A DNA stretch of 55,938 bases from Gnetum montanum (GCA_015680685.1 MNCI01020320.1:285956-341893), one strand, 5' to 3'; counted from the stretch's first letter, positions 12,300-23,569 are shown. Made by a program: numbers and translations. The notes: a model not told the origin generated them from the sequence alone.

Positions 12300-13533
12300 G
12301 ATTGGTGTCTTCACTAGTTTTTACTTCAAATCTTTGAATTCCTTGTCACATAACTCTATCCATTCAAAGGATGCATCCTTCTTCATAAGTTCCACAAGTG
12401 ATTTGACTATCTTTGATAATTTTTCTATGAATCATCTATAGTATCTCATGTGGCCTAAGAATGATCTCATATATTTCACTGATTATGGCCTTTGAGTGAT
12501 ATTTTGGATAACACTAATCTTTTCAGGATCTACCTTGATACCTTTTTGGAAGATTTTATGTTCCAACACTATACTTGCATGGACCATGAGATGGCTCTTC
12601 TACTAGTTAAGCTTAAGATTGTTTTCAACACACATTTTTAGTACTTACTCTAACTAGTCTAGTACTTGTTTGAAATCTAGCTTGTACATCCAAAATCCAT
12701 CCACAAACACTTCTATCCCATTTCCAATTTACTTCTATAAGATGCTAAGAACCAATCTCTGAAAGGTGGTAGGTGCATTACAACGACCAAACAACATCTA
12801 CTTGTAGGCAAACATTCCCTATGAATTGGTGAACATTGTTTTCTCTTGATCTTTAGGTGCAATGTGGATCTGATTGTATCTACTACATCCATCTAGAAAA
12901 TTGTAATATTCATATCCTGCAATGGTGTCTAGGACTTGATCAAAAAATGGTAGAGGAAAGTGATCCTTGAATGTAGCAGTGTTCAACATCTGGAAGTTAT
13001 GCAGACTCATCATTTGTCTTCCTTCTTTGGAACAATTACTAAGGGGCTAACCTATTTACTAGCTGCAATAGGATAAATGAATCATGTCTTTAACATTTTT
13101 TTCAACTCTTGGTTAACTACTTCTTTTAGTTTAGGATTGAGCCTTCATTAGGGCTGACATCTTGGTTTGACTATAGGTCAATATATATCTAGTTTTGGCA
13201 AATGCATAGATCAATTGCTATGATCTCATCATAATACCATGCAAAGATTTTGGGCCATCTATTTATCACTTCCAGTAGCTTCCTTTCTTGTTCTTCTATT
13301 AAAGTGGTGTTGATTATTACTAGCTTTCTGTTGTTTAAAAATGCATATTCCAATGTGATTGGCAGGGCCTTTAGTTCCAATGGTTTTGGTTCTATAGTGT
13401 CTAGGATCTCCAAGCATCCCCAATCTATCTCTTCTTCTTGATTTATTTGTGGGTGGAAGTGCCTTTCCCTTAACTTCCCTAATTTATCAGTTTCTTCAAC
13501 ATCAGCAATAACAATTTTTTCTTCTAGTTTCAT
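12300..13533 (-). pseudogene. Element C reverse transcriptase
   Basis: RT copies element RNA into DNA. The upstream linker at 13189-13533 has ALPITLEYAFLNNRKLVII, the Athila-like lead-in also seen in B. RT motifs follow: FIYPIAASK, VSPLVIVPKK, FPLPFFDQVLDTIAGYEYY, FLDGCSRYNQIHIAPKDQ, and EVFVDGFWMY. The last is the YVDD-box position, where VDG replaces the expected DD, so one catalytic Asp is lost. Several stops fall at places where relatives have Gln or Trp. Open parts are 12819-13013 and 13189-13533. Confidence 0.8.
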
Positions 13534-14089
13534 GTATCTATTTGATTCAATCTCTTCATTTATAAATACCCACTAGGTGCCCTCCTACTATGTGACTACC
13601 ACATACAAACATTTCTGCACACATATTTCCTCTACATATTTATTACATGCTTTAGTATCTTCTTGTCTAATAGCCCATATTTTTTGCATGTAATTTACAC
13701 CCATTATTACTAAATGAAATACATGGAACTCTTTGTCTTTGTATAATACTAACTTTGTCCTCCTTGGAAATTTTCAAGAAAAAGTCACAAATCTCAAGCT
13801 TAATGTCAACAATGCTAAGCCAAGCTCTTCAGATAATAATTGAAAATTCCCCTTTATTTTTCTCCACATGAATGACTAGGAAATATTTAGGTTAGGACCA
13901 AACACTAATGGTGGTAATCACATTATCCACCTATCCTAATAGAATTTTGATTGACTAGTTTGCAAACTGTAACCAAATGTTACTCTTCTTTAGCAATGGT
14001 AGATTCTAGGCCTAGTACATATCTTGGGAGATCAAGTTCACTCCTAACCTAGAATAAAGTACATCTTTGCATGGTTTTTGTCCTAATAT

Positions 14090-15030
14090 CTAGAGATAAA
14101 CTAAGGGGCTTCCTAGATTAGTTTGTTTTGGTTGAAGGACTATTGCCTTGATCCAATATGTGATTATTTGAGTAAGCATGACGGTTGTGACATTTGTATT
14201 TGATGAAGATGAAAGCTTGTTGTGTTGAGTAGGATTGGATGTAGATGGAATGGAAGTAGATGTATTCCCATCCATCAAATATTTTTAGGACTCATTCAAA
14301 ATAATGGTCATTTCCTTAGTTTATGAGTCATATGTGATCACCTCCTCTTATGTGCTAACCACCCTTGTTGCACTCTTCTACTACAATTGTGATGATAATT
14401 CTTCCTGCATGATAAGAGGTGGTGCAAGTGGTAAAGTGATTAGGTGTTTATTTTAACCAACTGTTGTAGATGCATGTATGAGTTTGGATCTATTCTTGGC
14501 GATGTTGGTCTATTGTACTCAGTGGGGTAATATTATGGAGTCTCGACAACAACATTTCCAAGAGAGATTGGATGTTGTACAAAATATCCATATGGATATA
14601 GCTACCTATATGGATATTTTTGGCAAGTTGGTGGCATAATTCATGATTATGCAAAATATCCATATGGATCTAGCTACCCATATAGATATTTTTGGCAAGG
14701 TGGTGGCATGACCCATGATTAAGATTGTTGCCATTACTGATAATACTACCCTTGTGGCTATGGCAAAGCTCCACCGAGATAGTATGTTGGTTGGATGTTC
14801 TGCCTATAGTTACCTTGAGGATTAGGTAACCTTCTAAGCATTTATTTCTTAACAAATTTAGAATTGAGTGCATATGTCCCCCTTTCCTATAAATGTTCCA
14901 TTACTAAACAACATGCCTTGGGATGTTCATACTAACACATAGCACATCTTTTCTCATTGGTGAAGTTTATGTTTAAACACTTAGCCACTATAGCCACTTT
15001 TCCCCTTCATCTAAGCTCTTTCTTATTTTT
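14090..15030 (-). pseudogene. Element C gag C-terminal region
   Basis: Minus-strand reading of about 14900-14960 gives CAMC (stop) YEHPKACC, matching CNICLYDHPKGQC in element D gag. This Cys/His motif probably binds nucleic acid. It is followed by a Tyr/Pro/Gly-rich region containing a 72-bp tandem duplication (14580-14723) and a Ser/Thr/Asn-rich segment (14090-14278). The N-terminal gag half is missing: a copia fragment begins at about 15030. Confidence 0.55.
14580..14723. repeat. 72-bp tandem duplication in C gag
   Basis: Units 14580-14651 and 14652-14723 are near-identical. Each contains AAATATCCATATGGAT and TTTTTGGCAAG. The unit length is 24 codons, so the frame is kept. It encodes Tyr/Pro/Gly-rich sequence on the minus strand. 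Confidence 0.8.
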
Positions 15031-15036
15031 CTTGTC

Positions 15037-15400
15037 TTATTTTTCATCTACCAAGTCCCACATGTTTTCTATGTTTGCTACAATATCAATTACAATTTTT
15101 TGAATTGGTAGAGTCTTCTTTTGGATTTCCTGTTCCAAGGTTTTCTCTCCTATGACTTTTTCAAATACTTCAAACTTATGTTTTAATAAATAGATTTGGC
15201 TCTTTCTAGAATAATCTTCAATAACACAAACATAATACATAGCACCTTCAAGAGAACTTGTTTTAATATCTTTAGCTAGTTCATATACATCACTATGTAT
15301 TAGTTCTAATATCTGAAGAGATTTAGCATTACTTCTTTGAAAATTGTAATGCTTCTATTTACCATGTAGAAAATCATAACAAAAATCCAAGGAATCTTTT
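15037..15400 (-). pseudogene. Copia integrase, N-terminal fragment
   Basis: YYVCVIEDYSRKSQIYLLKH matches the copia integrase core around the first catalytic Asp (usual form: FIDDYSRK.W.Y.LK). The fragment ends at about 15037, before the second Asp and the Glu, so it cannot be active. Confidence 0.75.
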
Positions 15401-15710
15401 AAAAGCTTAAATTTACCTTGCTTATAAAGTTTCTTGAGTCCTTTTTACCAAGATGTTTGATTCTTTTATGCCACAAATAAATATTTGAATTTAAATCAAT
15501 AAGTACAAATGCACTTAATCTTTGCTTTAATGTCTTAGCTTCTAATTTATACAACTTTTCTATTTTAATTTCAAAAGCCAAATGAGATGAACCATGCAAT
15601 ATTAAACATTTTCTACCTCCAAAGATAACAATTATTTCTACATCATCCACTTCACTTACAATCAAAAGATATTTAGTAAGTGTTGGAACATTATGTACAT
15701 TGAAAATCAA
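15399..15710 (-). pseudogene. Copia GAG-pre-integrase domain
   Basis: A 103-codon open stretch includes YLWHKRIKHLGKKDSRNF, the LWH.R.GHL motif that stands between protease and integrase in copia polyproteins. It is preceded by the VHNVPTLTKYLLIVSEV segment typical of the end of the protease region. Confidence 0.75.
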
Positions 15711-15731
15711 TTTAACTACTTCATTTTTAAA

Positions 15732-15960
15732 CTAAATCTTTATGTTTCCATAACCCATAACTTTGCATAAACCATCATTACCAAATCTTACCATTCCAAG
15801 ATCAGATGATGTATACTCACTAAACCAATCAACATGTAGAGTGTAGTGATGAGATGCATCTAAGTCCACATACCATGAATATGTATCAACATTATCAGAA
15901 GATGAGATAACATACAAATCTCCTACTTGATTAGGAGGGGCTTTATCACTTTTTGATGCA
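15732..15960 (-). pseudogene. Copia protease
   Basis: YSWYVDLDASHHYTLH corresponds to the copia active site W.lDSGAs.H. DLDAS replaces DSGAS, so the catalytic motif is damaged. GMVRFGNDGLCKVMGYGNI follows, the usual downstream block. Confidence 0.7.
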
Positions 15961-15994
15961 TTACTATCTTTATCCTTTTTTGAAGGGGCTTTAC

Positions 15995-16730
15995 AATCTT
16001 TATTTATATGACCAACTTTACCATAATTTCAACATTTAGATGGCTCCTTTACAAATTTTTTAGGCTTATTATTACATTGAGGCCTCTTTAAAAAATTTGG
16101 CTTTACATCATTTTGAGTAGTAAATATTTCCTTATTGCTTCCTTAGATTATAATTGATCAAAAATATTATCAAAAATAAAGCTAGTAGATGTATTACTTA
16201 CAGCCATCACAAATGTCTCCCATGAATCTAGAAGTATGTTGAGAAGTGTGATGCATTAATCTTCCTCATCCATTTTCACCCCCATTGATTGCAACTAATG
16301 GACCAATGTATTAAATACATTTAAGTGATCTATACTGGTAGTACCTTCAACCATTTTACAATCATACAATCATTTCTTCAACAATAACTTATTAGTTAAG
16401 GATTTTATTTGATACAAAGTTTGCAATTTGTCCTATAAATCTTTAGCAAAAGAAAAATTGAAAACATTAAGTAATGCTAAATCTAAAAGATGTAAATGAA
16501 TTATACTTATCGCCTTCAAGTTCAATTTTTCCCACTCATCATCAAACATCTTATTTGGCTTTACTCCTAAAATTATACTATGTTAGTTGTTTTTAATGAG
16601 GAAAGCCTCCATCTTGATCTTTCATAATTCAGATTTGGACCCATTAAACTTTTCAATTTCAATTTTGGATAGTAATTTTCTCATGATTTTTCATTGCAAT
16701 TACTTGACAAAATAATAGTGGTGCATCAAA
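15995..16730 (-). pseudogene. Copia gag with zinc knuckle
   Basis: The minus strand reads IEIEKFNGSKSEL at the N-terminus, then LLDLALLNVFNFSFAKDL and LYQIKSLTNKLLLKK, the copia gag (UBN2-type) fold that forms the capsid. A CCHC knuckle follows in the form C-x-NYGKVGHINKDCK. Multiple stops interrupt it. It has no open stretch longer than about 60 codons, so the call rests on motif order. Confidence 0.65.
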
Positions 16731-16743
16731 CTTAGCTCCAATA
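16731..16743 (-). other. Copia primer-binding site (tRNA-iMet type)
   Basis: The minus strand reads TTGGTATTGGAGC, close to the standard TGGTATCAGAGC complementary to initiator tRNA-Met. It sits between the gag start and the probable LTR. Confidence 0.6.
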
Positions 16744-16749
16744 CCAATT

Positions 16750-17160
16750 AATATTCCTAGTCACTTGTACCAAACCAATATACTATTTAATTTAAAAGAA
16801 AATATAGAAATTAAAAAGGACACAAAGTTACCCTGGGGAAAACCTTTAAGGTGAAAAAACCCAACAAAAAATTGGCTCTTGGACCATTAGCAACAACACA
16901 GCTTCAAAGGATTGAAGCTTAAGGAGAATTTACAAAGGAGGGGAGATGACTTTATGGCTTATGCTTCAAAAGAATGTGGTACAATGGATGCTCCCTTTGA
17001 GCTCCTTATATATTGTTCAAGTTATAAAAATAAACCCAAAATTAAAAAGGGGATAATGTAGTTTATTTTTGTGGGGATAGATATGGAACCAAATATGTTA
17101 CATCCCATCTAGAGACATTAGATATGGTTGTACACTTATGATTTATACATTACATGTGGA
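16750..17160 (-). repeat. Probable copia 5' LTR
   Basis: The minus strand has a candidate TATA box (TATATAAGGAGC near 17005-17015) and a downstream CACCTTAAAGGTTTTCCCCA block typical of copia LTR 3' ends. It abuts the primer-binding site. No second copy is present to fix the edges. Confidence 0.45.
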
Positions 17161-17479
17161 GTCCTAGTGGGTTTTTGGGAATGAGTTAATGTATTTTATA
17201 TGTTATGAGGCTTCGTCTTTATGTTATGATTATGATATATTAACATGCTTACTTAACGTGATTATGTACACTAGCCCTAGCCATGTATAAAGCATTAGAC
17301 AAGTGATGTTGCTAGTAGGGGTGTTGGATTGGGGTACAAGAGCACCTATCTAGTATGCCTTCATCAAAGGTTTCTATAAACAGTAGCCACAAAACAAGAG
17401 GGCACCTAGTAGTTGATTGCTAATCCTGTAAGTAGCACAATGTGCATGGAACCTACTAAGAGCTTAATATGCACTTATG
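17161..17479. other. Unassigned spacer left of element B pol
   Basis: No gene, LTR or repeat is supportable here. The gag, primer site and 5' LTR expected upstream of B pol are not in this stretch, so B is 5'-truncated or was replaced by the copia fragment. Confidence 0.5.
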
Positions 17480-18365
17480 TTGTAGGCATGGATGAACTAC
17501 AACAAATTCATTACCAACTCTCTAATAATGCAAATGACAATACCTATTTGGAAGAGTTGGAAATTCCTAAAAATTTAAAACAAGAACCCCTTGAGTTAAA
17601 AAATCTACTTGTTAGCATGAAATATGAATTCTTGAAAAATGGGAAGCTAGTAATAATTAATGCAAAGCTCCAGAATAGAAACTGATGCTGTTGAATGTGG
17701 TTGATAAATGGTCAATAGCCTTTGCTTGGTCATATCCTAAACTCACATGGATTGATCCTAGGATAGGCCAACATCATATCTACACTAACCTAGTGATGCA
17801 TTCAACATTGGTTGAATTCAAAATTAAAGCAAATCATTAAAGAGGAGATTGAGAAACTCCTTAAGAAAGGGTTCATCTACCCCATTGCTGATAGCAAGTG
17901 GGTTAGCCAACTCATGATTGTGCCAAAAAAGGTGACAACCGGTGGGTCTACATTGATTTTTGATTATTAAATATGGCAACATTCAAGGATTATTTTGTGT
18001 TGTTGTTTGTTGATCAAGTTTTCGACAACATATTTGGGTATTACTATTATAGTTTTCTAGATGATTATAGTGGCTATAACTAAATCCAAATCATTGTAGA
18101 GGACCAAGCCAAAACAACATTCACAAGTCCCTAGTGGACCTTTGCATGTTACAATATGCATTTTGGTTTGTGCAATTCCCTTGCTACATTCCAACACCTA
18201 GTCTTAAGTATTTTTCAATAGAAAATTGATAGTAGGATGAAAGTCTTCATAGATGACTTCTCCACCTATGGAGCTACATTTGAGATGACCATGAACTACC
18301 TTGAGAAATTATTCAAAATATGTGTGGAAACAAATCTATAACTCAATTGGAAAAATATTCATCTA
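17480..18365 (+). pseudogene. Element B reverse transcriptase, N-terminal part
   Basis: The lead-in includes ELKNLLVSMKYEFLKNGKLV (17413-17685), close to the same stretch in element C. RT motifs follow in order: LLKKGFIYPIADSKWVSQLM, IVPKK, YSFLDDYSGYN, EDQAKTTFTSP, FGLCNSLATFQ, and VFIDDFSTYG, where the catalytic DD of the YVDD box is kept. It ends at LNWKNIHL at the T2 insertion point. Stops and frame changes make it inactive. It continues at 37358. Confidence 0.85.
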
Positions 18366-18370
18366 ATTAT
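18366..18370. repeat. Target-site duplication of T2, left copy
   Basis: ATTAT lies directly before the LTR start TGTAGTAACC. The matching copy right of T2 is ATGAT (37353-37357), with one difference. The frame of the host RT supports a 5-bp duplication. Confidence 0.75.
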
Positions 18371-18869
18371 TGTAGTAACCAGAAACATCGGTAGCTGGAA
18401 CATTGAGAGGTTTCTAGGTGAACAGTTTAAACTCGGATCTGTGTGAGGGCCATGCTAGAGAAAAATGAAAGTGGGGCACCTTGAATAGTCTGGTCGATCA
18501 GACAAGGACTTAATCGATGTATCTTAACCTTATGTAAAAGTTTATTTCGGAAGCGAGATACATGAGATAAATCGATGATCAATAAATGCAAGATGATGAA
18601 AATAGTGCAAAACAACGATTATAGTAAGGAAATAGCAAAACAAACTTGGGTGAGAAAGTGCACCACCCCAAGGTTGCAAATTTTATTCTCTACCTTGTTT
18701 GAAATGCGTACAATAAGTTATGCAATGCTAGAGATACACTTCTTACACCAAGCGATATAGTCATAGTTCTTCTACTTGCCAATAGATTTGCTAAGGTGTC
18801 AAAATTCTTGACTCACAAGGGGATGTTTGGAGTCTATCAGAGAACTCAAAGGTAACTAGAATTCTTAAG

Positions 18870-19030
18870 AAAAATGCCAACTATGCCTTCTGAAAGCCAA
18901 CTTAAAAGCCAACTACCCTAAAAAGCCAACTCTATTTGCCAAGAAGCCAATCAAGAAGCTAACCAGCCAACACAAAAAGCCAAGCAACCAACTGCTCTTG
19001 CCAATGTAAAAAAAAAAAGCCAATCCTTTG
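18870..19030. repeat. AGCCAAC repeat cluster in T2 LTR
   Basis: AGCCAA or AGCCAAC recurs about ten times with irregular spacing, as in AAAGCCAACTTAAAAGCCAA. The other LTR has the same cluster (35905-36060). On the transcribed minus strand it lies just downstream of the TATA box and would be in the 5' end of the RNA. Confidence 0.7.
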
Positions 19031-19048
19031 AGCGTTGTTTGCTGGGGT

Positions 19049-19058
19049 ATTTATATAG
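19049..19058 (-). promoter_or_regulatory. TATA box of T2 3' LTR
   Basis: The minus strand reads TATATAAATACC. In the 5' LTR the same place reads CCATAAATACC (about 36075-36090), weaker as a TATA box. The promoter of the 5' LTR may therefore be impaired. Confidence 0.5.
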
Positions 19059-19469
19059 CTAGGAGTAGGAGAGAAATGTGGTCTAGATGCCACATGTCTT
19101 GGACCCCAAAAGGTGCTAACATGTTAGTACCGTGTAGGTATGCAAAGCTGGATGTAAACTTTGTTACACTGTGACTATACTGCTAGAACTACATGTGTCG
19201 AGATCCAGTGTGCTAACAATGCAAGCAAAAAAATGGAGGTTATGCTTTGGAACTACGTCTTCCCTTTCTTTGCAAGTAGGGTCAACCATAGGAACAATTT
19301 TTTGGGAGTTTACCAGGGGTGTTCAAGATGAAGTAAAATTGCTAATTCCACCAAGGTGATACCAGAGTGAGAAAGATTGTTGTCAACAAGTTCTGGAGTT
19401 ACCCGAAGACCTCTTGATGCCTCTGTACCAGTGTTGCATTACTCATGTTGTTGAATACATTAGTGTAGC

Positions 19470-20035
19470 ATAAGTAGCTGCTTGTTGTGCTGTGCTACGC
19501 TACATAGCATAGCATAGCATAGCCACTGGGCTTGACAAAAATGTGTGTTGGAGCCAAAGAGCATTCATCTAAAGCTTAGTCACACTAACAACTGTAACTT
19601 TTGTCCTTCATGTCAAAGAGCTTTTGAACTTGCTAAACTCATTTTTGAAACAATTTTTCTACTTTTGCATTGTTGCTACATTATGCTATGCTATGTAGCG
19701 TAACAAATTGTAGTAGCTAGCATATCCTGCTTCTTCGTTCAATCCACCATTTTCTAGCAAGAAACTTTGCTTGAGGCTTGGGGGCTAAGTGGGGAAACTG
19801 ATTTTGGAGGCCAAAGTGTTGCTGAGTGCAAATTTCTTGTTAGAATCACTTGGCAAGATAGGCCTTTATGCTTTTCCTTTGCTACATTGTGCTATGCTAC
19901 ATAGCGTAGCATAGCGTAGCACCTTGCGTTGACTTAATCCTGACTTGTCTTTGCAATCACTTTGTTAATTCACACTTGGATGCTTAAGCAACTATCTTTC
20001 AAGGCTTGTTATGTTGCATAGCATAGCAGACGTTT
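19470..20035. repeat. GCTAYGCTAC palindrome clusters in T2 3' LTR
   Basis: Four clusters (about 19475-19525, 19676-19712, 19880-19922, 20007-20030) contain GCTACGCTAC, GCTATGCTAC and complements GTAGCGTAGC, TAGCATAGC. The 5' LTR has the same four (36500-36556, 36708-36746, 36908-36943, 37028-37062). One there is a perfect 11-bp inverted repeat TGCTATGCTAC/GTAGCATAGCA with five bases between. They lie upstream of the LTR TATA box on the transcribed strand, in U3. Confidence 0.75.
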
Positions 20036-20321
20036 TCACTAGAAAACTTGCCAAACTGTTTTGCTCATCCCAAACACTTTCAACAAATCCTAGCATAGTT
20101 TCTGGGTAGACTATCAGCTGGGTCAATTGTCCAGTTGGGCATGCCGGAGAGTCCATTGGGCCTGTCAACTCTAGATATAGAAAACTTTCCAAAGTGGATA
20201 ATGTACCCTCAGTGCCTACATTTTCCTGCTGAACTGTCATGATGTTGCACTTGTGGAAGTCCTTGCCTAAATTCCAAGACTCTACTGAAGCATGAGGGTC
20301 CTAAAACTTTATGGTGTTTCC

Positions 20322-21728
20322 CTGGTCCATCTTTGTCAATATCCCACCTGATAGATGTCGACAAATAATACGAAACACCATGAAGGATAAGTCATCAACA
20401 TCACTCTCTGGTGGTCACTCAGGTGTCACTTTGCTATGCTTGGTAGTAATAGGATAGTTGTGTAGGGGAAAGGGAAAAGGATGGACTTGAGGGGACAGGT
20501 TCAAGCAAAGGAAAGATGAAATGTAGCATGGTTCCTCGTCAGAGTGCTTGTGAGGGAATTAGCATGCGTGAACATCTTTCTTTTACTGGCTTCTGTCCAC
20601 TTGTTAGAATGCTTGGAGAGGGTCACTGTGAAACAACTGGTGTGTCATTTGCTTTGGGCACATGCTCTCTTTTTTTCTTAGCTCTTTTTATTTTTATTTT
20701 TTTGGTGCTCTATTATGCTTTTGCACTTTTCTTTTGTTGTTTAGCCATATTCATTTAGAAAAAACCTTATTGTTGCAGGATAGGTGTTTCCTCCCCAGGA
20801 TGAGCTGTGTTACATCCATGTGGGGTTTTGACCTACCTATAGATGCTTCCCATGAGGTGAGTTGTGTTACGCACATCATGGACTTTGTGGTTGAGCATAT
20901 GGGAGGGCTTTACACGCATTGAGAAAGCTTGTAAAAGAGATGTGAAAAGGGAAATTATGGGTGTGAGAAATGAGATGATAAAGGTTAAAAGGAAGGGTCA
21001 AATTTACACTCCCAAGTAGCTAAGCTAGTCAAAGCGCTTAGCTTGGAATAATGTGGTGTCCTATCCTCCTGGAAAAATGCATCTCTGACCAACGCCATCT
21101 TGACCCGTATCGTGCAAGCGCAACAGAAAGCAGACCAGAGAAATGTAACAATGAAATTTAGTTAGGCAAAGGTCTTACTTGCTTTAGACATCATTGATGT
21201 GACAAGCATCATTGCTAAGGCATGTGACTTCTAAAGCAAGAAGGCCAGTAGTGGTTTTGGCAATGGTTGGCTGAAGGGGCTGACACCAAGGTATCTAGGA
21301 GTTGCAGTGATGCGAGTGCTTAGGAGTCCCCGCATAAGAAAAACATCATGTAGTTCGGCTGTAAGATGAGAGGTCCAATAGCTAAAATTCTTTTGAGCTT
21401 GGATGATGGTGGGGACTGGAGGATAGCGACCTTGTGGCTAGGCCACAATAGTGCTAGGACTCTAGTAGTAGATGCTACCAATGGAAGCTACTTCCAGGGT
21501 GACGGGCTATGGTAGCGGTAGCTCCGAAAGGTTAGGAAGATGTCAAACAACATCTCTAGAGGATCAGCAAGATGCCAAGGGAATTAGTATCACATACATT
21601 CTAGAGGGTGCTTTCTTGTCATCATGAACTGCATTCTAGAACTGCAATGCTCCACCTTGCATGGGCACTATGCACGTTCGCTTGTTTCAATGGTCGTGGA
21701 TGTGAGTTGGGAATGTTGTGCCGCGAAC
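20322..21728. other. T2 stretch between 3' LTR and first array
   Basis: No recognisable domain. On the plus strand, 20516-20758 is open and runs through a T-rich stretch into a possible 3' splice site (TTGTTGCAG at about 20772-20780). Open pieces follow, such as VTSMWGFDLPIDASHEVSCV and LTRIVQAQQKADQRNVTMKF, interrupted by stops. This could be a second antisense ORF remnant, in the place where Tat elements usually have one. The evidence is weak. Confidence 0.35.
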
Positions 21729-22092
21729 CTAGTTTAAGGTCCTGGTAGACCATCTGATGTACTGGTTTAAGGTCCTAGCTAACTGCAATGTGCTAGTTTA
21801 AGGTCCTAGTAGACCGTTGTGCTAATTTAAGATCCTAGCATACTACTATGCTAGTTTATCATCGTAGCGGATGGTGGATGGGCCAATTTAAGCTTGTAGC
21901 AGACTGTCTGTGCTAGTTTAACATCATAGCAGATGTTCTATGCCAGTTTACAGTCATAGTGGATTGTCAGTGCCAGTTTATAGTTATAGTGTACTGTGGA
22001 TGCTAGTTTATAGTCGTAGCAGACTATGGATGCTAGTTTATAGTCGTAGCAGACTGTCAGTGCCAGTTTATAGTCGTAGCAGAGTATCTGTG
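21729..22092. repeat. Array 1: about twelve 30-bp units with inverted-repeat core
   Basis: Units have the form TGCTAGTTTA followed by a core whose two 4- to 6-base arms are complementary. Examples: GGTC/GACC (21738, 21748), CATC/GATG (21860, 21870), AACATC/GATGTT (21920, 21932), ATAGTC/GACTAT (22010, 22022). Corresponding four-base arms stay 10 bases apart start to start. The array starts next to the C-terminal end of integrase. Some units have mismatches or wobble-type pairs. Confidence 0.85.
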
Positions 22093-22099
22093 CTTACCT

Positions 22100-23090
22100 T
22101 ACTTCTGTATTAGATGTAGTACGAGTTCAAGTATAAGTGGTTCATAGGACTTGCAAACTCTCTACCATCCATGTCTGCCATTTTGAAGGCTCTGTTCTTA
22201 TAGGCTTTTTTGACTACGAATGGGCCTTCCTAGTTTGTTATAAACTTATCTACATGTTCATGGGTAGCTTTAAGAACTAGGTCACCTTTTTTGATCGATC
22301 GTTGATGTAGGTTTGCATAATGCTTTTTCCACTACTTGTCTTGATACCATCGATGCAACCCAGTGTTTGTGCATGCTCTTCCTCTAGGGAGTCCAAATCA
22401 ATAATCCTTGACTCATTTTTTTGTGCTTCATTCATGACACTTGAAAGGATCATCTACAATGACGATACCTACAATTCAAGAGGTAACACTATTTCAGATC
22501 CGTAGACCAAGCTATAGGGAGTCTTACCTGTAGTTGTCTTGCATGTTGTACGGTAGGCCCACAACACACAGAGGATTTGCTCATGCCATCACCTCTTGAT
22601 ATTGCTAAGCATTCTTTTAAGCAAGTTGATGATGGCCTTGTTCGTTGCTTCTTCCTGACCATTAGCCTGCAGGAAATATGATGATGAAAAAGATTACTTA
22701 ATGCCAAGGTTGCTACAAAAGGTTCTAGTTTCCACACTACTAAACTGTGGCTCATTGTCCTCACAATAGTCATGGGAAGACCAAACCTTATTACAATGTT
22801 CTCTAAGATGAAGTGGAAAAATTTTTGAGATGTAATTTTCCTAAGGGGGATAGCCTTGCCCCACTTCGTAAAGTACCTGGTGGCAATAATGATGAAGCTA
22901 TGTCCTACGGAAGACTTAGGTGTTATGGGTCCTATGATATCTATTCCTCATTGTTGAAATGGCCACATGATCTATGTAGGGTGCAACTAAGTAGGTGACA
23001 CATGTATAAGGTTTGCGTGACATTGGCACGTGTCACATGTCTTAACTTTAGCAAAACAATCTCATTCTATGCAAGGCTAGTAATACCCTA
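22100..23090 (-). pseudogene. T2 integrase
   Basis: Right to left: CFAKVKTCDTCQ (zinc-binding Cys pair), GIDIIGPITPKSSVGHSFII with the first catalytic Asp, YFTKWGKAIPL, FGLPMTIV then DNEPQF with the second Asp, LQANGQEEATNKAI with the catalytic Glu, and VLWAYRTTCKTTTGKTPYSL. The C-terminal part is KKGDLVLKATHEHVDKF through FKMADMDGREF to about 22110. All three catalytic acidic residues are visible, but frameshifts and stops break the ORF. Array 1 begins right behind it. Confidence 0.85.
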
Positions 23091-23569
23091 GGTGTCTGAT
23101 CTTAGCTGCCATGGCCCTGAGAGCTATGTGTCCTCCACATAGTCCTTCATGGACATTGCTAATGATTTTTTATGCCTCCTCCCCACTAATGCAAGTTAAC
23201 AGTATTTCGTCAAAGGAATGTTTATAGAAGGTATTATCTCCTATGAGGACATACTATCGTGCTCTCTTTCAGATTGCATCCCTTTGGGCAAATGTCAAGC
23301 TGTGTGGGGGTTCACCATGCTGCAGGTAGGCTTTCATGTTAGTGTACCACTCTTGGGCATTGGTAACGCTTACAGAGGCCATGTGTACTACTTGGGTGAT
23401 AGGGTTTGTGCATTCTGTTATTAAAGCAGGTAAAGTTGTGAACAGATGCAATAGCACGTTTAACGCTAGCATAGCTAAGTAATTGGCTATAGTGTTTTTG
23501 CTATGTGGCACATGCTAAATATCTATCATGGTGAACTACTGCAACAAGTTTTTGGCCAAATCATAGTAA

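Larger units (their letters stand above)
4920..15030 (-). mobile_element. Athila-like Ty3/gypsy element C, degenerate
   Basis: Read right to left: gag C-terminal region (14090-15030), linker, RT (12300-13533), RNase H (11870-12270), integrase (10700-11660), spacer (8430-10600), a third ORF (5640-8420), polypurine tract and part of the 3' LTR (4920-5627). The pol sequence resembles element B, and the gag Cys/His motif resembles element D, both Athila-like. Both ends are damaged: T1 cuts the LTR at 4919, and at about 15030 gag meets a copia fragment. No intact domain remains. Confidence 0.75.
15031..17160 (-). mobile_element. Ty1/copia element, 5' part only
   Basis: Right to left: a probable LTR (about 16750-17160), primer-binding site (16731-16743), gag (16060-16730), zinc knuckle (15995-16045), protease (15732-15960), GAG-pre-integrase (15399-15710) and the start of integrase (15037-15400). 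The rest of integrase, RT, RNase H and the 3' LTR are absent; sequence changes abruptly at about 15030 to element C gag. The order protease-integrase identifies copia. The right edge of the LTR is uncertain. Confidence 0.75.
18371..20321 (-). repeat. 3' LTR of T2
   Basis: It starts TGTAGTAACC and ends GGTGTTTCC. It aligns over its whole length with 35403-37352, both carrying blocks such as GTATCTTAACCTTATGTAAA, AAAGTGCACYRCCCCAAGGT and GGAAGTCCTTGCCTAAATTC. A minus-strand TATA box TATATAAATA lies at 19049-19058; the 5' LTR has a changed version. The last base of the usual CA end is C here. Confidence 0.9.

Noticed and set aside
21729-22092. Array 1 as a CRISPR array
   Set aside because: The repeats are imperfect, 30 bases end to end without spacers, inside a plant retrotransposon.
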